Positions 10,207 to 21,390 of a stretch of 64,000 nucleotides of DNA are shown here, piece by piece (position 1 is the stretch's first letter; every line of letters starts with the position of its first letter). The notes beneath the pieces are model-generated. The model ran no database searches, was not told the origin of the DNA, and saw only the letters and a program-made list of their open reading frames with translations. Both the position numbers and the translations under genes were made by a program. Source of the stretch: Prosopocoilus inquinatus (Eukaryota > Arthropoda > Insecta > Coleoptera > Lucanidae); contig CM069872.1 of NCBI GenBank assembly GCA_036172665.1, forward strand, positions 37,000,101-37,064,100, written 5' to 3'.

Positions 10207-13200
10207 CAGTGTGTCTCCGGCCTGACTTCGCGATATGTACGATAGATCAAACATATTGTTTGAATTCAGATTTTTTGTTTTGAAGTTCAGGTGTGCTTAG
10301 CGCGAAATAAATGTGTGCCAAATTTGACGTTGAATTTCTTCAAGTAAGTGGAATTAACACAAGAAGAAACAAAATCTGCGCAGGCAAAGTTGCCTTCGTT
10401 TTGAATTTAGGGAGATATGCCGTATTCCAACATTACAGAAAGAAAAATTGAATTACGGGAAGTTACTAATATAAATAATACAGTTTCTATAAATGATTCT
10501 TGGTCCAGTCACCTTTGGAAAATATAAAAATCGACTTTTGCCGCTTATAAATGCTAGTGTCAGCTATTGCAGTAATTTAATTACACACTACAAACATTAA
10601 CTAATTAATTTCTTACTTATCTAAATTATCCTCACTGCAGGAAAATTAAAAATTTTCTGCATTCGGAGCAAAATTAGCAGCAACAAAACATGCAACGCAC
10701 CAACAAATATTTCTGACAAACTGACAAACAGCTGTCAGAAATGCAGTAATTTCACAATCAGAGAAAGGCGGAACATTCCAACGCCTCCTATGACGTTAGA
10801 ATCATTTATAGAAATCGTGTATTTCAGTGAAGTTGTAAAATATTACCGCCACGTATACGTATTTATTGACCAAAATATAAATAAAAAGAGAAAGAAATAT
10901 AAATAGTTAAAATAAAAATAACTGAGACCGGGTGAATTGATGAAAAAGGTCGGAAAATTAACAAAATGTAAATAGGACACAAAAAGAAACAAAAAAAAAT
11001 AATATTGCCAAATAAAATGAAAAAGGAACACAGAAAATTCTTTGCGCGAGCGACAAATAAAGAAGAAACAAAAACAAATTTCAGAAACAAAAGGCGATGA
11101 AGAAAATCAATCAAGTAATAGAAATCGAAGACACAATTGGAAGTACCTTGGGAAGGATTCTCTTTCGAAAATTTGAAGAAAAGGAAAGCAACAAGTTTTA
11201 AAAGCAAAGGCGATTGCTTAAACTCAACAACAAAATATTAGTCAAAATAAAGAAAAAAATCCACCCCTGAAAGAGACAAAGGTAAATTGAAAGAAACGAA
11301 AAAATTTGAAAAATAAAATAAAATAGCAAATACAAAAGATGATCCAAGGATCTTGCTAAAAAAATTTAAAAAAAAAACAAATACAGAATCTTCGCTGCGC
11401 AACCAATAAGCAAATAAAGAAAAAAATTAATAAATTTCAGAAACAAAAGACGATCACATTATTTAAAAAGGAGAAATCCCAAACCCAATGAAATTAAAAA
11501 TCGAAAACAAAAATGAAAGTATCTTAGGCGGGATTCTCTTCTTCGAAAAATTAAAAAAAAAAATTAAATTAAATTCAGAAAGAAAAATTTAAATTTAAAC
11601 CAAAAAATTATTTAAAGTAAAAGAAAAACTAATCCTGATTTGAATAAAAAAAAAGCAAACTGAGAACAAACTAGGAAGAAGCGATTTAACGTAAATTAAA
11701 TAAAAAAGAAACAAAAGACGATCGAACGATATTGTTAAAATAAATGAAAAATGAATGAATAAAAACAAATTTTAGAAACTGAAAATATCGATTTGTGACA
11801 AAAAAAAGAACGCTTAAACTCAAACCAAAAAAATCAATCAAAACAAAGAAAATCTAACACTGGATTGAATAAAGGAAAGTTAAAGAAAAAAAGTCTATCG
11901 CTTAAAAAAAACGGAAAAAAATTAAACAGAAAATTTAAGAAGATTCTTTGCGCACGCAACAAACAAATAAAAACTTAATAAGTTTCAGAAACAAAAGACG
12001 ATCGCATTAATTGAAACGCAGAAATCCCAAACCCAATGAAATCGAAGACAAAAATGAAAGTATCTTAGGCGGGATTCTCTTCTTCGAAAATTTAAAAAAA
12101 TAGAAATAAAATTCAGCAACAAAAAATTAAACTTAAACCAAAAATTACTAAAAATAAAAAAGGAACTACTCCCGATTTGAATCAAAAAGGCAAATTGAGA
12201 ACACTAGGAAAAAGTAACTAAACGTAAATTAAACAAAAAAGAAACAAAAGACGAACGAACGATATTGTTAAAGGAAATGAAAAATGAATAAATAAATAAA
12301 AAGCAAATTTTAGAAACTGAAAATATCGATTTGTGGCAAACAAAAGACGAATTCTTAAACTCAAACCAAAAAAGTCAATCAAGACAGGAAGAAAACTTAA
12401 CACTGAACTGAATGAAAGTTGAGGAAAAATAATCGATCGCTTATGAAAAGGGAAAACAGAATATTTTTTACTCCTGCAAGAAACAAAAACAACAAGAAAT
12501 CTCACAAAAAAAAACACAATCGGTCTAACTTACATCAATGGTACAAGACGTTAACAATAATACATACCATGGGATCAACGGAATTAGAGTAGGCTGTGAA
12601 ATTTCTCAAAAAGTTTGTAAGAAGCTTGCAGTTTGAAGTAAAAAAATTTGAAATGTCAAAATTTTGACATTTATTTATTTATTTTTAATGATTGATAATA
12701 AACGGAACTTCTTATGGAACTTTTCCTAACACTTTAAAAAATCAGCATCTATAAAAAATAACAAAATAAAGATTGTACAAAGCATGAGCGTAACCTCAAA
12801 TATCAACTTGGCAATTTATTATTTATTTTTTAGCGTATCCAACCATACAGCATAAAATAGCACCAATCACAGCCTCCTCTAAATTTAAAAAAAAAGCGAA
12901 GAATGAACGTATAATATAAAAAAGTGAAAAAAATTAAAACGTACGAGTACCATTTAAAATATGCAGATGAATAAAAAAATAATAAAATTTATTAAAATGA
13001 TGTAATTATGAAGTGGAAAAGAACAAATGAATGAATAGGACGTTGCAGTTTGGTGTATTTCCATATTAGTCATTTTATTTTAGTAAAATTTTCTCCTAAA
13101 TTCAAAAGGAATACCACTTTGCCTACATATATTTTATTTCTTCCTGGATTAATTCCGCCACCTTGAAGACTTTTGAGCCCAAATGTGGCACAAATTTATT

Positions 13201-13294
13201 TCGCACCAAACAGATCTGAATTGCAAACTATGAAACCTCTATTCAAGACTTTTTGGTCCTTTTCGTATCGCAAACTCAATCCGGAGACACACTG
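10207..13294. mobile_element. TA-flanked 3.1-kb TIR element, non-autonomous
   Basis: The left end is TA then CAGTGTGTCTCCGG and the right end is its mirror followed by TA (13295-13296). Inside the ends, TTCGCGATA and its counterpart TTGCGATACG extend the match. TA duplication and CAG termini fit Tc1/mariner-type transposons. The 3088-bp interior has no transposase; its centre (about 10840-12520) is a purine-rich tandem repeat. The minus-strand open frames there (Phe/Leu-rich) come from the A/G bias and are not genes. Confidence 0.5.
10840..12520. repeat. Purine-rich irregular tandem repeat
   Basis: The plus strand is strongly A/G rich. The block TTCAGAAACAAAAG recurs at 11080, 11436 and 11984, GGATTCTCTT at about 11155, 11530 and 12070, and GAACGATATTGTTAAA at about 11723 and 12258. 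The implied units are about 360-550 bp, in roughly three decayed copies. Confidence 0.6.
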
Positions 13295-13296
13295 TA

Positions 13297-15118
13297 CATA
13301 AAATATTTTCCTAAAAAACACAGAAATTTTCAATTAAAACGATTTTTATCTTTTTGGTGTTGGTAAATGAGCTGCAACCTGTCTCTTGAATTAGGACCAT
13401 ATTTTTTTTGTACAATATTCGATTCAGTTTCTTAAACATTTTAATTTAGTAGAAAGTAGAACGTGCTCTGTCTTCTGCCCAATAATTTCTAGTTTAGTTT
13501 TAATTTTTGTTGTAGGAATCAAAGCAACCCTTGTACATGAAGTAGGGTAGTTTAAAATGACCTCAAAAAAATGTCGCAAAACATGAAAGTAAATTAATTT
13601 TTCTTTAGGTAAAAGTTTTTAAATTGATTTGATTTTTGTTTCTCGCTATGGATTCGCTTAAAATTTAAATTTGAGATATCCTCACCAACTTTACTCGATT
13701 ACATTACATTAAGCCATCTCGGTGCGAAATTCTTTAATAATGGAATTTGTACGGAGAAGATCTTGGCGCATTGTTAAAACATTCGTTTCCAATTATCGAG
13801 ACGCTGTGCTCAGACGCCTTTTGTAATTAGCGTAGCTTTCCAGAGATGCTATTATTAATTAAATTAATCTGAAAATAAAGTTAAATTAGTTTCGCGAGAA
13901 GGACGACGGCATTCGGGGAAGATTTTAAAAGCACGTAGGTAGGATGCAGGTAGCACTAAATTAAAAACGAAAAAAAGAGGAGCGTAAGCTGCGCTTTAAT
14001 AAACGCTGAATTTATGACCGGGAAGGTGGATTTTAACTTGTTTGTTTGCCCGTTTCTAGATAATTTTCAATTGTATATGACTTTTAAATTAGATTTCAAG
14101 GGTAAGCCCGGGAAAATTAATCCTCTTAGTTGCAGATTGAGGGTAATGGATTTGTATTCAAGAGGGCGATTATTTATTTCTCCTTTTCTGGAGCTTTTCA
14201 TTCATTCAGTTTATTTTGTTTCGCATAAATTACGGTTTACTTAATTTTGCTGGAATTTTTAACACCGAAGGGCTAACTTTATAAAAACGAAACGAAACGA
14301 ATAATAATTTGTACTTCATTGAAAATTAATTTCCGAATTAATACAATTACAGGTTTTTTTTAATATCAATTTATTTTTTGGCATGCATTCGACAATATGA
14401 TTGTCAGCGTGTTCCTATTATTACCCACATGCTTTGTGTGTAGAGAGTGCATATGATCTGCATTCAAATTAATTTTACGTTATTTAATGTAAATTCCGCA
14501 GCTTTGAGTGCACAGCTCGCTTTCGGCTACTCCTTTGAGTTACATGTATGAGCCGCTCTACATAATTACGTTTGCAGGCGATCGATACAAATTTATTAAA
14601 TTTATTGCAAACACGAAATTCATGCGTAATAACAGATTTGGAAAGTCCAAGATTTTGCAATAATATAAACTAAAGCGACCTTAATGTAACCTCACATCCT
14701 TAAAAATATTTTATTTATTTTTTCATTAGACGATAATTTCCAGAAATGAGAAATATAACCCATGGAAATATATAAATTCTATTCCGTACTTAAATCTGCT
14801 GTGATAAGGACTTGTGACATTGATAAATGTCGGCGTCAAAACGTTCGAAAAACATTCCTATCGTTATCTTTCGAAGACGTTAACATCACGGTTCATCGCA
14901 TCTTATTCACAGAATATCATGTGCTTTGCACAAGTGATAGTATACGAATTTACGTATTCCACGAAACTTTTAATCTAATATACAGGATGCTACAGAAGTG
15001 TATGAAAGGTTTGGGCTCGTCATCTAGCGGCCGGTTTTGTTACCTAAAATGCCATTCCAGAAAAAATGGTCATTGCGACGAATTTTAATTGTCACCATTC
15101 CAAATTAGCGCCATTTAA
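13297..15118. other. Gene-free stretch
   Basis: No exon or complete repeat is supported. An isolated mariner-like end (TATACAGGATGCTACAG) lies near 14980 with no partner. Open frames at 14014-14244 and 14762-15088 have no family signal. Confidence 0.4.
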
Positions 15119-15120
15119 TT

Positions 15121-15270
15121 GAAACTAATAGCGTTTTTCGTTAGCTGCACCAGTGTGCACTGAGTGTATCTCTATCTCGTTTTATTACATAAAGCTAAAC
15201 CGAGATAGAGATACACTCAGTGCGCACTGAGAGCAAGAAAGTGCGACCAGTGGAAAACGCTATTAGTTTC
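15121..15270. mobile_element. Short fold-back MITE (150 bp)
   Basis: Outer ends are GAAACTAATAGCGTTTT and its mirror. Inner arms GAGTGTATCTCTATCTCG and the mirror CGAGATAGAGATACACTC are a perfect match around a loop of about 20 nt. It is non-coding. It sits just upstream of the viral glycoprotein-like relic. Confidence 0.7.
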
Positions 15271-15389
15271 CAAAGAGCACATTCATACTATATACTACAT
15301 ATATCGTAGATGTTTATTGAAACGAAAAACATTGAAAAATCAACTTTTACTTACTCCATTCACTTCTGATGCTGTGAGCACAATTTTCA

Positions 15390-16330
15390 AAGGGGTACCT
15401 GGTTAAGTGGGGAAGGTATTAAGAGAAGTTTTATATATCATGAAGTGTATTCCTAAATTAGTCGAAATAAGAAGGACTAACAATTGTTTTAACGAATTAC
15501 ATGTTGTTGTTAATAACGAGGCTTCTTATATGTCCTCGGTAACACACGTCATTGAGAAGCACGCAGAAGAAATTGAATGCTCAGATATCGCACTTCCATT
15601 GTATAACATCGATATGTAGGATTTGCTCCACAACCAGTTTCAAATATTGAGCCAATTATTCTAAAGGCTTCAGACGAAACTATCACCAGATTTACATCTA
15701 TTAAAAATTTAGGTTGTGGAGGCTTGTACACTGACCAAGAAATAAACAATGTTCAACATAATTTTGCTTTCAGTATACAAAGACAAACAGTTACTTACCA
15801 TAACGATAAAAATTATTGGGTATATACAGTCATAAATAATAAGTTGGGTTAGTTGCATTGTTTATATACATCCCAAAAGTGATGTTAATTTAACGTGTTT
15901 TCTGTTGACTCAACTCATTATTTTTCTTAGTGTACACTCTCAACAGAAAACACGTTAAATGAACATTACTTTTGGGATGTTAATCCAAACGAAATTAAAC
16001 ATATCGCAAGAGATACACTAAGCTACGTCTGGGGATATTTTGTTGAAATAGGAATGTGTACGTCAGGGTTTATTGGTATTTATATCACTATTAGACAAAT
16101 AAAATATATTGTTTCACTTATTATCAACGGATTATCATTGTACCAAACCATGGGTTGTGATATCTCGTTATTGGCCAGCATCTGGACCGTTTTTACTAAT
16201 CAGAAAGATACTGAACCGACTATTAGGACCGTTCTTACTACTTGGGTTTTACATTCCCAGTAGAGAAACCATAAAGACACTGAACTGACTACTAGGGACT
16301 CCACTCAACCATCCGGTGACATAGTAATAA
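15390..16330 (+). pseudogene. Glycoprotein-like endogenous viral element, broken
   Basis: Several plus-strand frames read as consecutive pieces of one membrane glycoprotein. The first piece (about 15395-15620) has Cys spacing and short motifs (KCIPKLVEIRRTN, HVIEKHAEEIEC) that I associate with the ectodomain of chuvirus-type glycoproteins found as relics in insect genomes. The second (about 15620-15850) has GCGGLYTDQEIN. The third (about 15980-16263) has a hydrophobic segment around MCTSGFIGIYITI, as at a membrane-proximal end. The pieces are separated by stop codons and frame changes and by a palindromic insertion at 15868-15980, so no intact product can be made. No polymerase or LTR adjoins it. 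Chuvirus origin is an inference from motif memory; an env of a retroelement is the alternative. Confidence 0.4.
15868..15980. repeat. 41-bp inverted duplication inside the viral relic
   Basis: The arms 15868-15908 and 15940-15980 mirror each other with only a few differences (left arm starts ACATCCCAAAAG, right arm ends CTTTTGGGATGT) around a 31-nt spacer. The right arm lies in the readable glycoprotein frame, so the left arm looks like an inverted copy of it. Confidence 0.75.
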
Positions 16331-16642
16331 ATCTATCAAAAACGGAACCACTTTTAATAGTGGGGTATCTAACAACTTATACCCAATTTGAAAATCGAGG
16401 ATGCATAATTGAACTGCAAAATTTTAATGTAAATGTAACATGACAAATGTAAACTTCCTAATTTATCTAGATGGGGTTCAGTTATAAATGAAAGTAGTTC
16501 TTAGTGTATAAAAATAAGGGTTCTAAATTCAGTTAAAATGGTTCTTAATTTAGATTTAAGAAACGGTTAAAAATATCCGCAAATATTTCCTTTGTTATTT
16601 TAAAGTTAGTTTTGGAATTATGATGTGAAGATGCATTGTGAA

Positions 16643-17135
16643 TAGGGAGTTTTAGCAACATTCAGAAATTAATACGGTAACGCTAAACAACAGATGATCA
16701 GGTTTTGCGCATGCGCGCAACGCAATTTAGAAACCGGGTTACGCTATTCAAATGTGTTTAGCGTTTGCTTTATCGTTTCAAAAATTTAGGAATATTTGTA
16801 CATTTTATGTTGGATACCACGATGAAACGCAGTTGGTAGCGCTCTGTTTGTCCACACCGTGACAACAACCCATGACTTAAATCAAAAGCGTTCAAAGAAA
16901 TGAATAGTATGAGTAAAAGTAAAACCTAAATGTTACTCTTATAAGACCGAATAAGAAATAGTATGTCAAGAAACTCAGTCATAGAAAAATAATAAGTGAG
17001 GTTAAGTAAAATAAAATGGTAAGCGGTATGGCTAACGGTCTAAATTCCTATTCCACGTTATTTTGTAAACTATATTAAATCGGGTGATTTTGACGTTTAC
17101 CGTAATTTTTACCGGAAAGTTACTAAAACTCCCTA
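16643..17135. mobile_element. TIR element of about 490 bp
   Basis: The left end TAGGGAGTTTTAGCAAC and the reverse complement of the right end, TAGGGAGTTTTAGTAAC, agree, followed by further inverted similarity (ACGGTAA). There is no coding capacity. The superfamily and target duplication are unresolved. Confidence 0.55.
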
Positions 17136-18415
17136 ATATCTGAACGCATGGTTGACTGTCTCGTATAAATTCTTTCCTTTTTTTGTTTTGCTGTTAACAA
17201 AGGCATTTTTCCTCGCTGCCCACGTAAAAGAAACGACGAATTCACACACAACTGAGAACCAATGGAAGAAGAAATTAAATCTTTGTAAAATCATATACAT
17301 ATGTTAAAGAAAAGGGTAGGTGAAGCAACAAAAGCTGAAGCTATCAAATGGCATTTCACAACTCAATGGAAATTCAAAGAATTAATTACAAATGTTTTCC
17401 TAAGTAACTGACAAAACGTCCATCATTATCTTCAGCAACCCTCTCTATTATGGTACAGTCAAAATCCAAATTTCAAACGCCAAACACTGAAGAAAAAGAA
17501 AACCATTGGGACCGCTGGAGCCGTCGTTAACGCAAACAACTGAAGAGCGGAAAAGAAAAATAGCCAAGAGGAGGGTAAATAGCCATTTCAGATATTAGTA
17601 GTCAATAACTCATATTGGAGTAAGCTTATTATAACTAGTCTTATTGATAGTCAGAAATCAATTTTCTCAACGTTAAGAAAAAGAATTTTTAGTGAAAAAT
17701 TGTTTTTTTCTTAGGACTTAATTGAACACTTAATTAAAATTAAAAGGAGAAGTGGGGAAATAGTGCGCATTTAACAATTACCAAAAGGTAACAGTTATAA
17801 ATTGGGTTCGTGTCAAGTCGCCAGGTGGGTGAGTGGCAGCAGTGCTCCATCCAAGCTGGAAAATGTAAGTATTCTCAAATTTGTTTTTCCATTGATTCAA
17901 TTTAAATTTTACTTTTTTTTGTCCATTTTGAAGAACGTTTTAATGCATGTCTTATTAAATTAATTTTAAGACTTAGATGTTGTGTCTAATATCCCACGCA
18001 AGAACCCATAACCCGGCAGCAGTTTAGGGCACGTTATTATTAGTACTCTAAGGGGTAACACAACTAACTTTTTCTAATCCTGTATATTTTTCAAAATCTA
18101 AAAATACAAGTAACATTTCCTTTGGAAGAGTATTTTCTTGTACGACTCCTGCATAGAAAATACCTTTAACAGAAAACCGAAGCAAATAGCTAAGTACACA
18201 ACAGAAACTGTTATTAAATCAGTAAGCATGAACGAAACATAATTAAAACACACTTCAGTGTCATTCATTCATTTGCTTTTTAGGTTACTGTTAAAACAGT
18301 GCTGCAAAATAAATATTTAATTACGGCGTTGCATTTGCGTCTAGATGTTTCAAGTTTATTTAATGTAAACCCCTCTATAAATCTAATTAATTACATACAT
18401 AATCAACGTTACCAA
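17136..18415. other. Gene-free stretch
   Basis: Nothing recognisable. Short frames only, with no splice-bounded coding signal that I can defend. Confidence 0.4.
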
Positions 18416-18600
18416 GGGCCAATTTCATAAGAGGACTTTAAATTTAAAATAGCAGTCGACTCTTGTCCGATGAAAATTTAAATTTTAAGTTTTTAATCTT
18501 TAACCGGACAGAATATAAATGGAAAAGCACTCAACGTTTCGCTATCGATTGATAGCTTCGTATACAACAATTTACAAGTACAACAATTTACGGGTGAGTG
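18416..18600 (-). mobile_element. MITE end plus Penelope-type hammerhead remnant
   Basis: GGGCCAATTTCATAA followed by GGACTTTAAATTTAAA (18416-18455) is the same terminus as the MITE at 49318-49615. It runs into a segment that on the minus strand reads hammerhead-like core, then GTTGAGTGCTTTTCC, then TCGGACAAGAGTCGAC, the same order of blocks seen near 7.5 and 21.3 kb. Confidence 0.4.
18537..18564 (-). ncRNA. Hammerhead ribozyme-like core, degenerate
   Basis: Minus strand: TATACGA in place of CUGANGA, an extra A, a perfect 6-bp stem II (GCTATC/GATAGC, loop AATC), then GAAACG. Stem II is kept better than the catalytic core, so it is probably inactive. Confidence 0.4.
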
Positions 18601-19071
18601 TTGCTGCCTTAGCAATATGTGGCCATATAAAATTGAAGTAATAAAATATCGTACTCTAGTTTTTAAATTGTTTGTTATATTACGTTTCCGCTGTAACTAA
18701 AAGAATTAGTGTGGTTTAAATCGTTCACTGTGAAACAAACATACATACTCAGTTTTTCTGAAATGTTTGTTCGTAATGCTATTTTCCCGAAGAGTTATGA
18801 AAGTGTGGCTCTTCATATGCTAGCGAAGTATTCTTCTTGATGGAGTGTCCAGAAAGAGGCTACAGTTTTGGACTTAAAAGGTAAGAAATCTTTACTTATT
18901 AAATGCAATTTAGAATTATTTAAATTAAAACACAAATGTCAGATAGAAAGGAAGTTATTAGTTATTAGTAGGCTTAGAATAATTATGCAAGCCATTATTT
19001 CTTTTTGCTAAGTGCAAACCGACACTTTATCGAAGCTCAAGTAATCACAAAGCGAACTCAACCCAAGTAAA

Positions 19072-19106
19072 ACCGCTTTCACACTAGTCGCTAGTGTGAA
19101 AGCGGT
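19072..19106. repeat. Perfect 16-bp palindrome
   Basis: ACCGCTTTCACACTAG (19072-19087) and its exact complement (19091-19106) are separated by TCG. The CTTTCACACTAG word looks like a transposon terminus, so this may be two ends joined after excision. It has no terminator role in this setting. Confidence 0.85.
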
Positions 19107-20421
19107 CTAATCTGAACCAAACTCTAGTCAAACATGTACAAGAAATTAAAATGCAAAAAATATACCAAAAACAAAAATCTCAAGCGAAAAAAACAAAATT
19201 CAGTTGGACAATCTGTACAATGAAATAATAAGAGGATTCCAAGGTTATGGACACAGTCTTTTCACTGGGTGTCGGCATGTTTGATGTTTGTGTGTTCAAT
19301 ACAACCACTGCGCATTCTTCCACGAGTCGATTTTTAAATGGCACGAACAATTTAAATTTAAATTTTTGCAGCACATGACTTGTCTCTGCTACGAGAAGCA
19401 AAAATATTCTCGCCGATAATAGGCGCAAATTTACTTTTGAGAATTCGTTGTTGTAGTTAAATGTAATTAAATTTATTTCTATAATGACTTAAATAATTTC
19501 GAATTAAAGAAAATTGTTTTTTTTTTATCAGAAAAGTAAATATGTGTTAATATAAAAAATACTGCTTATTCTATAAAAGTTAATTTTTAGTGCATATTTG
19601 CATGCATATTTTTTTAATGCCTAGTTATCCTAAGCTTAGTATGAAGGAGTAAACATTTTCTTCCCCTATATAAATCATAAAAATATATTTTGGAGGTATT
19701 TCCTCGGATATGCCCAAGCTGGGGAGTTGAGGTTAATAACTATGAAGGATTAAATCTACAGCACGTCCCCGGATTGAGTTTACAAGAGGGAAAAAAACTT
19801 TATTTTTAATTTTACAAAAAAGAATGACAAAGGAAAAAAAGTTTTGCTTTATTTATAACTAACATATCTGTAGATAATAAAAATGTCAATATTTCAACAG
19901 AGGGTGTTCTTAAAATCGAAAACGAAATCAATTTTTTCTTAATTATTCGATGCACATACCACAACTACCAACGTATTATTCAAGTTTACGTCGTAGCTCC
20001 TTGTAAGACTGCTCTCTTCAACGTAATAGTTCACTTTTATTTTCGGAACGACAGAGAATTTAACGCGCGTGTTTTTAGGTTTAATTGACAAAATTACCTA
20101 GTGAGCACTCACAAGTACGGTCATCGATTTAATCGCCGTGGAAATTGTTTAGCGTGATTTACCGACTTCAGCTTAGCTCGCATATCAAAGTCCTTTTCGG
20201 TCGATCAAACAAATGCACAATTAATGCGTTAACAGAGGGAATTCCATGCTGAAAAATAAACTTGCTTGTGAAATGCTGCGTAAGCGTATCATATTAGGGA
20301 GACAAAGCAATTAGCGTTGCCGCAGGTTAGCGAGACGCTTACAATTTCAGTACGTTGATGTTTGGATTCGGACTTTCAGAATAACACGCCAACAGCACTT
20401 TGAGACATTCTGCATGGGCAG

Positions 20422-20458
20422 TATAAAAATGGAAATTTGTAATTGAAGACGATCAGTT
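20422..20458 (+). promoter_or_regulatory. TATA-initiator pair
   Basis: TATAAAA at 20422-20428 and TCAGTT at 20453-20458, with the same 33-nt spacing as in the solo LTR. It lies in the centre of the TA-flanked element and is followed by AGTTAGT-rich repetitive sequence. No reading frame follows, so its use is unproven. Confidence 0.3.
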
Positions 20459-20550
20459 CAATTAGTTAGTAATTCAGTATGTTAATCAGTTCAGTTCAGT
20501 ACGTCGGATAGTTAATTAATTAGTCAGTTAGTCAGTGAGTTAGTGAATTT
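20450..20550 (+). repeat. Imperfect AGTTAGTNAGT tandem
   Basis: Words such as AGTTAGT, TCAGTTCAGT and AGTCAGTTAGTCAGTGAG follow each other for about 100 bp downstream of the TATA-initiator pair. Confidence 0.5.
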
Positions 20551-21248
20551 ACTTGTGATTGGCTTAGTCTCAGAGGTAATGCCAAGAAGATTATTTATCC
20601 TAATATGGTAACTTTAATTATTTTTTCGTTCAGATGTCATGCCCTGTTAGCTCTTCTCTTTCGTTCGTAACAATCCGATCAATTATTCCCGTATTGTTGT
20701 TGTTCGGCTAACTAAATTTGGAGGTTTGGATTGTATCTGTAGAAATGGTCCAGTATTTCAGATTTTTATTTGTTGGAGGGAGGGTAGGGAGGGCGTTGAA
20801 AGCAAATTATTTACTTTACCCTTAATAATGTGGAAATACTGAAACATCGGATAAGAAATGCTACAGCAACTGTAACAATTCATCCTTAACAGTTACAAGG
20901 AACTAGGACGACATAAACTTGAATTATGTGCTGGAAGGGAAGATGAGTTAGTCGATGAGTTAGTTCGATTTTAAGAACACACTGTATTCATGTTGAAATA
21001 CTAACTAGAGATATGTTCGCTACATATCAAGCAAAACTTCTTTTTCCTATGGCATTTTGTTGAAAAACTAAAAATAAATTTTTTTTTCCTTTTGTAAACT
21101 CAATCCGCGGACATACTGTATATTGATTTTAAATATCTGTAGATTCGAACCCAGAGAGTTTCGAATTATCAAGAAGTTAGGCAGGAACGTTATTACGGAT
21201 ACGGATTTCCCGTGTTAAGTTCGAATAACGCAAGCTTTTTGGAAAAGT

Positions 21249-21390
21249 AAAAGTTAACAGAAAACGACCACTGTTAAAATTGGAAAAGACGTTCAACGTT
21301 TCACTATCGCTTAATAGCTTCATCAGGAATTCTTTTTTTTACAATTTTCATAGGACAAGAGTCGATTACAATTATGTTCAATATTGATTT
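21249..21390 (-). mobile_element. Penelope-type terminal fragment
   Basis: On the minus strand the order is CGACTCTTGTCC, ATGAAAATTGTAAAA, hammerhead core, then ACGTTGAACGTCTTTTCC. The same blocks in the same order occur near 7.4-7.6 kb and 18.5 kb. No coding part accompanies it. Confidence 0.45.
21299..21326 (-). ncRNA. Hammerhead ribozyme-like core, best Penelope-type copy
   Basis: Minus strand: intact CTGATGA, one extra A, stem II GCTAT/ATAGT with a 6-nt loop, intact GAAA, then CGTT, which gives a 2-bp A-C/G-U stem III and a GUU cleavage triplet. All catalytic-core positions are present. Such minimal forms are known to be weak as monomers and to act better as dimers. Confidence 0.5.

Larger units (their letters stand above)
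19759..21118. mobile_element. TA-flanked element with about 160-bp TIRs
   Basis: Left end TA-CAGCACGTCCCCGGATTGAG, right end the mirror of CAGTATGTCCGCGGATTGAG then TA. The inverted similarity continues through GTTTACAA, ACATATCT and GTTCTTAAAATCGAA on both sides, to about 19925 and from about 20967. It is 1360 bp with no transposase frame. The termini share GGATTGAGTTT with the right end of the 10207-13294 element, so both may belong to one superfamily. Confidence 0.6.

Noticed and set aside
10843..12517. Phe/Leu-rich minus-strand frames resembling membrane proteins
   Set aside because: They come from the purine bias of the tandem repeat; no start context or family.
14762..15088. 108-codon plus-strand frame
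   Set aside because: It runs through an isolated mariner-like end and has no domain.
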